Shown one piece after another: positions 54,889-64,000 of a stretch of DNA of 64,000 bases. The DNA lies in the NCBI RefSeq assembly GCF_963678975.1, contig NC_089276.1, forward strand, positions 3,059,445 through 3,123,444. The letters are read 5' to 3'. The position numbers and the translations under genes are program-made. This stretch comes from Dysidea avara. Lineage: Eukaryota; Porifera; Demospongiae; Dictyoceratida; Dysideidae. The notes beneath the pieces were generated by a model that worked only from the letters and a program-made list of their open reading frames with translations, did not search any database and had not been told where the DNA came from. Each line of letters starts with the position of its first letter. The first letter of the stretch is position 1.

Positions 54889-57800
54889 GTAGGGACCACA
54901 AAGGAGTAGGCGTGGCCCAATAAATAACATCACCCAAAAACAGCCTTAGTTTTCCCAGACGACGATGAGGCAATTTTAGTTAGGTAAAACTAAGCCCAAA
55001 CGAGCTTTTAGATCGACCCGAAACGCTTTCAACAAGTTGCTACAGAATTTTTAAAAATTTTATTGAATGGAATTTTCTACTGACTGCCTGATGCCTTCAG
55101 ACAAGCGTAACTCGATAACGGCTAAGGCTATGGGCTTGATTTTTTCACCGTTTGATGTTGCTTCGGCCAGAGAGGTGCCTTTTGGCATACCGCAGTACAT
55201 ACAATGCATTCTTCATGGACTTACCAGTGTCCTCCTTTGTATCTCATTCATCTTTGCTGACAGCGAAAAGTGTTGATTTGGTGGTAGCACGTGATGTCTT
55301 ACCTTCATACCGAAAATCATCCGTAGTTTTCATAGTGGCTACTTTAATTGCAGAGGTGTTTTTAAAACAGTTTTTGATTCGTACTGCTGTGTAACGGGTT
55401 GAACATAGCCAACAACGAAGCATAATGGATACGGGTCATTCCATGTCAAATCAACAAGGAATTTAGGGTCACCTCTCGGATTTTGATGAAACTTGGTGTG
55501 TTTGTAGTACCTATGGTGCTTATCACTCATGCAAATTTTTAGCTCCATACATTCCATAGTTTCTGATTTATGACCACAAATATTTTGAATATTTCATGAA
55601 AATTTGGTCCATCTCTAGTTACAAAATCAACTGCAACTTTGTACTGTGTAAATATTTTTAAACACACTTTTCAGTGATGGAAGACTGTTGATTGACCTTT
55701 CCAGTGATCCCTAAATTATGGGATATCTACTTAATTATGGTTCAAAAGTACTTCATTGAAAACTTTAATCCTTTATATTTTGAAAAATGCTGCTTGAAAT
55801 TTTTCAAATTCTTTTGTGAATAATGATTGGGTCATAGTTTATGTTTGATAAAATTTTTGTGGTGGGACCACAATGGGCTCAAGAGATTTAATGAATTATG
55901 TTGTGGTATGCAGTGGAATTTGCAGTCTATTATTGCTGTATTGGAGTGTACACCTCCAATAACCACTTACAACAAGGCCATGCCAAGTTTGTCTTACAGA
56001 GTGAAGGTGTCTAGGTGCATTGCAACCTGTATTAATGACCACCTGTATTGAAAGACCATCTATAAGCTGTAGCTAATTTATACTTTAATTGGATATTAAT
56101 GTATAGCACCAAAGCATCAGCCCTTTCTAGCAAATCCAAAAATGGTCCTTATTAGACAGGTTGACTATAAATGAGATTATCATGCGTCCATAAACACATT
56201 AATGTTGTACCATCTCTTCAGTTATACCTTATTTATTAAGTAAAATCTTGTCGTAGTGCACTCACATACATATCCCTACTCTACACTATTTAAGTTACGT
56301 ACATGGCTGCATAGGTACAATAGACCTCCTCAAAAAGGATACCTGGGCACCTTAATAGCCTCATGATCTTACTTTATAATTGTACGTACATTTTGGGCCC
56401 AAGACAAGTCTGTGGTTTCTCAAAAATGAACACTTCATCAATGGTCCAGGGAATAGAAGAGTTACACTATATACAGTAGATGCATTACTTTTACCAAGAG
56501 TTTTTATATTAACACTTGCTTGCACCTCAATATGTGATTTATAGTACTGTAATTACTAAAATGGTTTTTCAAAGTATTTTGGGTTGACGCTTTGAAGATC
56601 AGTACAGACAAATGTTAAGTATGTGGTCAGCATGTCCTATGTGAGTATGTGCATGGGTTTATGACTTGATCTTCAAAGTGGTCATGAATGTAAAGTAATG
56701 TAGTAATTAATTTCACATATTGAGGTACAATTAATGCATGTATGGTAAAACCCCTCCATTGCTAGGAACATAATAAAGTGCTCATATTACAGAAGCCACA
56801 GACGTATCTTGGTCTAAATGTATGTGCACCACTAGAGTGGGAGTACAGTGTATAAACAGGTGTCCTGGTTATCAAGATATCCAGGTATCCCTTCTGAGGA
56901 GTTCTGTTGTATGTATCTATGTAGCCACATACGCAACTTAAATATGGCTAAGTCTACTACAGTGGTATTCAACTTAATAAAGAAGGTATTTGTGAAGAGA
57001 TAGTACATTTACATGATGTTCATGAACACATGGTGGTCAGATCAGTAATTTATAGTCAACCTGTCTAATAAGGACCATTTTTGGATTTGCTAGAAAGGGT
57101 TGATGCTTTGGTGCTATACATTAATGAAGTATAACTTAACTGCAGCACATAGATGGCCTTTCAATACAGGTGGTCATTAATACAGATTGCAATGCACCTA
57201 GACACCTTCACTCTGTAAGACAAACTTGGCATGGCCTTGTTGCGAGTGGTTATTGGAGGTGTACACTCCAATACAGCAATAATAGACGGCAAATTCCACC
57301 GCATACCACAACATAATTCATTATATCTCTTGAGCCCATTGTGGTCCCACCACAAAAATTTTATCAAACATAGACTATGACCCAATCATTATTCACAAAA
57401 GAATTCGAAAAATTTCAAGCAGCATTTTTCAAAATATAAGGGATTAAAGTTTTCAATGAAGTACTTTTGAACCATAATTAAGTAGATATCCCATAATTTA
57501 GGGATCACTGGAAAGGTCAATCAACAGTCTTCCATCATTGAAAATTGTGTTTACAAATATTTACACAGTGCAAGGTTGCAATTGATTTTGTAACAAGAGT
57601 TGGACCAAATTTTCATGAAATATTCAAAATATTTGTGGTCATAAATCAGAAACTATGGAATGTATGGGGCTAAAAATTTGCATGAGTGATAAGCACCACA
57701 GGTAGTACAAACACACCAAGTTTCGTCAAAATCCGAGAGGTGACCCTAAATTCCTTGTTGATTTGACACGGAATGACCCATACTTCACTTTTCATACAAT

Positions 57801-57915
57801 AATTTATATAACTGGGGTGCGTGGCGCATAACACTTATTGTTTTGCTGTGATTTAATATCATGCACTACTCCAGCTTGTTTCAGTACTTTTTATTGATGT
57901 GCTATGGTCCCTACT
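54889..57915. mobile_element. Possible outer element with AGTAGGGACCA ends
   Basis: AGTAGGGACCA at 54889 is mirrored by TGGTCCCTACT ending near 57915. If these are its ends, it surrounds the large foldback at 55433. Short open frames inside (for example 55067-55276) are not recognised. No TSD is evident, so this remains tentative. Confidence 0.35.
55433..57779. mobile_element. 2.35-kb foldback element with arms over 1.1 kb
   Basis: The left end GGGTCATTCCATGTCAAATC and right end GATTTGACACGGAATGACCC are inverted. The match continues nearly to the centre (about 56570), including a 74-residue frame present in both arms (55827 plus, 57385 minus). Identity is lower near the middle. ATAC flanks it at 55429-55432 and 57780-57783, a possible 4-bp TSD. 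No transposase was recognised. Confidence 0.8.
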
Positions 57916-58452
57916 TTAGTTATAAATTCCAAATTTTTTGAAATACTTGTAAGGATGAGATGAAGGAATTTCCCAATAGGCTCTACAGACGTCAAACAGC
58001 TGAAAAACAACACAGCCGGCCTCCAATATAGGCTATCAGGTATAATGAATTCCTTCAAGTTGAAAAGGGGTGTGCCTGTGCATACGAAAATGAAGAGGAG
58101 CTTTAAGACTTTGCCTATAGAATTTGTGTAAGAAAATGCTATAGACAAACTACATATAAAACAGTTAAGAAGGTATTATTAGTGGGTTGAGGGCTATACG
58201 AGATTTCAAGGGAGTTATATATATACTATTCGTAACACATTTTATATGTGTGTTTCTAATCCATGTGCAACATGTATATTATCTGTGATTTACACCCATA
58301 TACCCATGCCAAGTGGTGTGTTCAAGGTACACCTCTTTAGCAGTGCTTAGCAATGTGATTACAGAATTGCAAAATATTTCACCAATTATAAGATATAAAT
58401 TACTATGATTCAATTTATGTAGGAACAAAGCAATACCCAAAATAAATATTAG
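57916..58452. other. No recognisable gene
   Basis: A minus-strand frame (58148-57891) lacks family resemblance. Nothing else was seen. Confidence 0.4.
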
Positions 58453-59494
58453 TAGGTAGTGCTAAAAGCTGGAACAGAATGGAATGGAACGGGACGCGAG
58501 CCAAATTGAAAAATCGTTTTTGCAGATTATACGCCATTTCCAATTGTCGCATAGTAACTAGAATTGTGCTAGAGTTAGTTTTCTTCTCCTTGTAGGCATA
58601 CTAGAAATCACTCACTTGAAGTTTCAGTTAATGCCCACTGCAAGAATGTGTCAAGTTTTGTAATCACCTATGCTGGAAAACGATCATTTAACCTGCTAAA
58701 CTATTATTTTGTAAGCATTGTAAACATTTAAGTCACAGCCACTAACATACACTGTGGTTAACTCTTGTAAATCATTCTTCACTGTTACTAAAGGCTTGGA
58801 CTAGAGCTGAGCGATAGTTGCGATCTATCGATTATCGTGATAGTGAGTAACAATCGTGATAATGATAGTATGCAATCATACTATCGCGATATATCAAAAC
58901 ATCTCTCACAAACATGAATAACAGCAGCAAACATGATAGTGTTGAAGTTGAGGAAACTGTGAAAGTCCAGTTGAGCATGCACAACAAAGATTACAACTGT
59001 AATACATAACAATTTACCAATATAGCGTTAGAAAACCAGATACGTGGTGTGTAATTGGATTATTTGTGTGTCATTTATGTGAAGTTGAGTGTCTTTGATA
59101 ACTAGTAGTACTATCGTGATACTATCGTTATCGTGATATAAAAGTTACTATCAAATCGTGATAGTGATAGTTGCACTATCGCTCAGCTCTAGCTTGGACA
59201 CAACTACAATATGAAAGTACTACCTTTTGGAATGATAAGGAAGTAATTCTACATCAGGATAAAAAGAATTTGATAGATTGGTAAGAACACAATATGCCAC
59301 ATGATGGGCTTTAAATAGAAACTTCCAGAGCATGGTTTTCTAGCATGCCTATAAGTAGAAGGAAACTAACTCTAGCACAGTTTTAGTCACTGTGTAGCAG
59401 CTGAAACGGTACAAATCCGTTTATGACGATTTTTCTACTAGGCACGGGCCCTAATTGGTTCAGTTCCATTGTGTTCCGGCTTTTAGCACTACCC
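58453..59494. mobile_element. MITE with GGTAGTGCTAAAAGC ends, holding a nested MITE
   Basis: GGTAGTGCTAAAAGCTGGAA at the left and TTCCGGCTTTTAGCACTACC at the right are inverted. Longer inner matches occur (CTAGAGTTAGTTTTCTTCTCC region against its complement). The flanks AATATTAG (58445-58452) and AATATCAG (59495-59502) fit an 8-bp TSD with one change. About 650 bp without the inner element. Confidence 0.75.
58802..59191. mobile_element. 390-bp hAT-type MITE nested in another MITE
   Basis: The ends TAGAGCTGAGCGATAGT and ACTATCGCTCAGCTCTA are inverted. The perfect 8-bp TSD GCTTGGAC lies at 58794-58801 and 59192-59199. The interior is rich in ATCGTGATAG repeats in both orientations. Confidence 0.88.
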
Positions 59495-59686
59495 AATATC
59501 AGTTTAGTACACTGTTAATTAATTCCAGTCAGGTTTGTTTGCTGCATGGCACCTGGTTTTTGAAGTAGCACAACATCAACTTGTTTCAGCGATCCCTATT
59601 ACCAAGAGTTAATAATAAGAGAGGCTCTTGCTATTACCCTGTTAACATTTCATTTTTATTCATCTAGTTTGTGTACCTTTTTATTA

Positions 59687-60250
59687 CAGTGGAACCTGTC
59701 TATAATGGCCACCTTGCGACCAGATATATCTGGCCTTTATATACAGGTGGCTGTTATAGAGAAAACCTGCATAAGGTGGTCAGCAGCATTTTAGTGGCTA
59801 TGATCGTTATAAATGAGTAATTAATATTAAGAGGCTCGCGCCAACCGCAATGCAGTAATATTTTAGTACAGAAAGGGCAAGGTGAGCTTGTATGAATGTT
59901 GGTTATAGCTATTGAATACGTTTAAGCAATGAAGCCTGATAGATTATATAGTATTCACTGAAAGGCAGGCAGTGTGATAATTGCGCGTTAATTGAAATGG
60001 TGCCGTGGTGCCAGGCAATTTGCTTAACAAGTCACCATAAAAGGTAGCGACCACTATACGAATGAGAAAGTTATGTATACAGTGATTCATAGGTGAATCT
60101 TGGTTGGCCGTTATACGCCATTAGACAGGTGACCGCTTAATGCAGATCAAAATGCATACATTTGTATGGGAAAATATTTGGGACCTCGTGACCATGGCCG
60201 TTATGCAAAGGTGTCTGCTTAATCCAGGTGACCGTAACACAGGTTCCACT
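59687..60250. mobile_element. TA-flanked MITE with CAGTGGAACC ends
   Basis: CAGTGGAACCTGTCTATAAT at the left and ACAGGTTCCACT at the right are inverted and flanked by TA. Inner motifs such as GGCCGTTATAC and GGTGACCG repeat. The tips resemble those at 28054. Confidence 0.7.
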
Positions 60251-61289
60251 ATAATAGGTTTGTTTTATTGATAATGACGATTGTTGTAGATATGTAGATT
60301 AGTGTCGTTAATAGCTATCAAGTTCAGTGCAAGCTTTGTTGTTATCAGTCACACTTGACTGCATTATAACGTACGTTTGTGACTGCTCTTGGATGTGTAC
60401 AAGACTATGCAATGCGCATTCCTAATATGTGGGAAAACTGGTCTTATTGCCCATGACAGCAGATTTGATTTTTCACCAAGAACACAAAGCTACATGTATA
60501 AACTATCAATTTTCATTATCAAAATCAGCTAGACTTGAGTGGTTTGCTTTTGCTGGCTGCTTTCCCCAAGCATAGTGGCAATCCGTACAGGCTCTAATGG
60601 AGTCTGGGAATGGCTGTATATGGCTGTACAGCTCTGTTTTGTTGGAATGAAGACCTGTGCTGTAAATGGCCTTTCATTTTAGCCAGTTTTGAGACCTGAA
60701 TAGCCCATAACTTGGCCTGATTCATCCCTATGCCATCCTCTTTAATTTTTTTAAACAGCCCCTTGTCCTCCTCTGGCCCCCGCCACCCACTCCTTTTGGA
60801 GTTCACCTGATACAGTCAACCCCTGTTTAAAAACTATATAAAATGGCAGGAAACTTTGCTGTTGGCTACTTGTACAGTGGATGCTCTGGAAGGTAAGGAA
60901 TTGGTGTAAAGTGTGTGGAAATTTGGTACACATAACTTCAACCATTGGCAAGCTACAACACATTGAGCTCTTAAAACCAGCATTTCTTAATACTTTTAAA
61001 TAAGTGATAAGACCGGTTTTCCCGGATAGGGTCACATATTGAGCTGCTGTTGCCATATTACATGTGTAGTTGTAGTCTCAGGACTCTTAGTCATTGTTGT
61101 CACATTACCATCCTCATGCAACATACCAGATGGTATGATACTAAGCTAGCTACCTGACGCAAGACATGGAACTCTGACAAGTATAGAATTATAAGTTAAG
61201 CAATGCATTTATTACTATAAAAAGAATTACGTGCAGTTTTTTCAGGGGTGCATGGGCTACAATATTAATAGTATTTTAAAAGATTGTTA
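60251..61289. other. Stretch without recognisable genes
   Basis: Minus-strand frames (61056-60751 and 60806-60594) are open but show no family resemblance. Confidence 0.4.
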
Positions 61290-61512
61290 ATATGAAAATG
61301 TAGTAGGGATCTATGCAACAAAAAGTAGTGAAACAAGAGGTGAATGATGGTGTTACAGCATAGCTCAGTGGGAAGTCCCTACTTTGGCATTGAACAAAAT
61401 AATAATAGCTAATGTGCTAAAGTAGGAACTTTCCCACTGAGCTATGCTGTAACACCATCATTCATCTCTTGTGTCACTACTTCTTGTTGCATAGATCCCT
61501 ACTTCATTTTCA
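61290..61512. mobile_element. About 220-bp palindromic MITE
   Basis: The segment starting AGTAGGGATCTATGCAACAA is mirrored by its near-complement ending TTGTTGCATAGATCCCTACT. Stems run through ATGATGGTGTTACAGCATAG almost to a 50-bp centre. The GGTGTTACAGCATAGCTCAG stretch only superficially recalls a tRNA. Confidence 0.8.
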
Positions 61513-62227
61513 AAATACTAGTTTTAGTTTTATGTTGTGGCACAGCTAGCTACAATGTAACTTGTATTAGTCCACTTGTATTTTCCACATCTATAGGTAT
61601 GGAGAAGGCAGATACCATCACTTAATATAAACATCTTGCCCATTTGCTCAGTGAGAAGTGGAGTTCCCCATATTCTGTGGTTATGGGCAGGCTTCGCTGT
61701 AGTTTGGGGTTCTCCTTGCTGCGCTCTTCAATATAATGTGTATCAGGAGATTACATTCTAGATCCAAGCATCCTTGTGTGCCTCCAGCTGTCGACCTTGC
61801 TGTTGCTGAAGGGCACCTGTCTCCTTTAGAACAATGAATGTACTACACTAATTTTATATTGTGCTTGCTTCTTTTCTTATAAAAATAGTTATGTCTACTA
61901 ACTTGTAACTGTCATGACTGTTGCATTAGAGTGACTGTTGTATTAGAGTATATCTCGAGTCAGCCAAGGAGTGGGCAGCTAGCTAGACCAATAAGGAGTG
62001 AGGTGATCTTGTTTACTGTTAAATAAATAGTAGATTGTTAAGAGGCGGGATCTCCATACTCTTTCGCTATTAGTCCACCTAGATCTTTAATTGATGGGCG
62101 TGGTTACGAACCTATCGCGAACAGGATCCCAATCGCGAAATTGCAGATATCTAGCTAGTATATCTCTTATGGTAGCGCAAGGACTGAAGCGCTTCTGAAA
62201 TCCAGCTCTGAAATGATTCTGTGGCCG

Positions 62228-62431
62228 TATAGCCTAAACATTTTGAGGGAGGAAATTTTTGCAGATTTTGGAGTTTTGGGACTTACCAGCGAAAATTTTA
62301 GCCTTGAAATATTTAGACCACCATATAGTCTAATACATTTTGGGAGTGTTTGCAAATCCACAAAAAAAAATTATTTTTAGCAACATTACTCAACCTCAAA
62401 ATATTTGCCCCTCAAATATTTAGGCTATACG
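62228..62431. mobile_element. 204-bp MITE with TATAGCCTAAA ends
   Basis: GTATAGCCTAAACATTTTGA at the left pairs with TCAAATATTTAGGCTATAC at the right. A second pair (GACCACCATATAGTCTAATA) lies inside. A relic of the same family is seen near 8760-8840. Confidence 0.7.
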
Positions 62432-62884
62432 TTATGTTGCTGGAAGAAAGTGTTGATATGGAAAATTAATGCCTCGATATGGTTTCATTGGATGAAGAAG
62501 ACAAGTAGCCTGATTGAAGATAAAAGAAAAAACAAGTTGCAGTGGGCCTACACTCCTCGGAACCCCAAAAGGAACATCCCACTAGTGAGTTTGTTATTGT
62601 GGCGTAAAATGGTGGCTGTGCGCTGCTTTGTTTGGCCTGTAGCCTTGCGACTGTGGTCAGTGAGGCAGTGAGACTAAAATTCGAGTTTTGGTGATTTAAA
62701 AAAAAATCTATATCCGGCCACCTGTATGTGTTTTGTTATATAAGTATTTAATGCTGTTTTATATATTATATGGAATAGTACTATTCTGTAAAGGTGATTT
62801 TCGTTGCATAAAATGTCTCTAGGATGATTTTTGAAGGCAGAATTTTGGGCAGCACACGAAATTTTCACCAGGATCCTTACTTAA

Positions 62885-63507
62885 GGTGGCGCTAAACTGA
62901 TTAAGTCCAGCCACACAAAACAATTTGTTTCAACACACACGCTTAATGGGCTATTTTAGGGTGGCCCAAAACTTCACTAGTGTACAACTTAATCTACGCC
63001 TTAAAAACTGTTGTGATAGTCTGTGATACTTTAGCTTAGCATACAAAGTTTTGTGAAATAACACATCATCCTTTTTCACCTATAAAACTCTCAAGTTTTA
63101 ACCCAATTTTTTAAACAACTTGGCTAATGAGCAACCTAGCGTTAAGCCACTTTGGTTCCAACCATTTCTCACCTTGTAGAACAATTCTACGCTTTCCTTT
63201 TCACTGATAACAACATGGAAAATAGTGAAAACGTACACCTGTGGGCTACAGCATTGGCTAACAACTCCATCAAACCCGAATCGTGAAAATTTGAAGCGTA
63301 CTATTGTGGAGTATTGTTTACCCAATGCCTATACCAAATTTTGATGGTCTGTGGTGCATAATTTTGAAGTTATTTAGCAAGAAAGGAGACTGTGTGGCTA
63401 ATCAGGGTGCGTCTGTATAACAGTAATCACGCAATGGCAGCTGGTGCCGTTCGCCAGTGCTATACAATTAACTTTGTGCGGCTGCCCTTAATCGGTTCAG
63501 CGCCACC
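62885..63507. mobile_element. 623-bp TTAA-flanked non-autonomous element
   Basis: The ends GGTGGCGCTAAACTGATTAA and TTAATCGGTTCAGCGCCACC are inverted and flanked by TTAA (62881-62884 and 63508-63511). Copy 1 of the surrounding repeat has a single TTAA at the same place, which proves the insertion. TTAA targets are typical of piggyBac-type elements. There is no transposase inside. Confidence 0.88.
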
Positions 63508-63560
63508 TTAAACTACTGTACCATTTGATAATGGGCATATGTGTGGCTCACTGTAGTATA

Positions 63561-64000
63561 AATGGTGTAACGTCAGAAAAGATGCGTATACATAATATAG
63601 TTGGTGCAGAGTCTGTTCATGTGAGTATTGATCCAATGGATGAAGAAATCTATGCTGTGGACTTGTATGAATGTATATGTCTTTCTACAAACAATATGTG
63701 GGAAGCCATATAATTTGCATGGAAAGGAGATGATTTATAGAAACTAGATTCATAACAATGAATAATCTTTGGCATCAGTGGTATCACTTTGTTACATCTC
63801 TGTTCAACCTTGTATTGTGTATTGGTTTTTAGTTTGTAAACAATTACCGGTAGTCTATAGTACACCTTCGGTTATGGATGGTATCTGGGTTTCACTATTT
63901 ATACTTCAATATGGAGTGTTTCTCCGTATAAATGACAGGCCATGAGAGGCATAGGAGCATGGGCCTGGTGCAGGATGTGCTCGTTATATTGAATGAGCAA
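63561..64000. other. Right edge without recognisable gene
   Basis: Two short open frames overlap here. Neither resembles a known family. Confidence 0.4.

Larger units (their letters stand above)
61905..63560. repeat. Long dispersed repeat, copy 2, with two insertions
   Basis: Matches copy 1 (41880-42752) in order. Relative to it, copy 2 carries inserted DNA at 62228-62431 and 62885-63507. Shared anchors include GTATTAGAGTAT near 61940, GAAAGTGTTGATATGGAAAA near 62447, and CTACTGTACCATTTGATA near 63513. Confidence 0.75.

Noticed and set aside
61350-61380. tRNA-like string GGTGTTACAGCATAGCTCAG
   Set aside because: It is part of a MITE palindrome; no cloverleaf or B box with correct spacing is present.

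Overview
This is eukaryotic, almost certainly metazoan, DNA: AT-rich, intron-bearing, full of short palindromic elements and TAGCTAGC-type simple sequence. The mix of BEL/Pao, Gypsy-like, P, MULE, hAT-like and foldback elements fits a marine invertebrate, most likely a demosponge. That assignment is inference from texture and element types, because no host marker gene is visible. I found no ordinary host gene that I can name. Nearly everything recognisable is a transposable element or a relic of one.

The left part (1-16.7 kb) holds decayed tandem and inverted repeats and a non-LTR reverse transcriptase relic split by an 887-bp DNA element. It also holds a broken Gypsy-like retroelement (one LTR, gag, protease, integrase, no reverse transcriptase found) whose gag is split by a mariner-type MITE, then a long gene-poor stretch with tRNA-derived SINEs around a microsatellite.

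The centre (16.7-37.4 kb) is a nest of insertions that can be resolved base by base from target-site duplications (TSDs). A foldback element with 650-bp arms (9-bp TSD with one mismatch) contains a BEL/Pao retrotransposon on the minus strand (5-bp TSD ACCCT, LTRs almost identical). The 3' LTR of BEL contains a Mutator-like element (MULE, 10-bp TSD TATCTGAAAA). The MULE contains a P element (7-bp TSD ATTTGAC). A TA-flanked MITE lies in an intron of the P transposase. The MULE encodes one spliced protein that joins a MULE transposase and SWIM finger to a CXXC zinc finger and an OTU cysteine-protease domain. Ten coding exons have matching splice phases. The P element carries a transposase with all expected acidic residues, plus a second, convergent two-exon gene of unknown function.

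The right part (37.4-64 kb) is a field of MITEs and foldbacks, several with clear TSDs. It includes a TTAA-flanked element whose empty site is preserved in a second copy of the host repeat. It also contains a pair of decayed convergent genes (45.5-47.8 kb) and a minus-strand tandem array of a duplicated exon of about 390 bp (48.0-51.9 kb) of unknown identity.

Coordinates of exons and element ends were read by eye. Boundaries given as approximate may be off by some bases.
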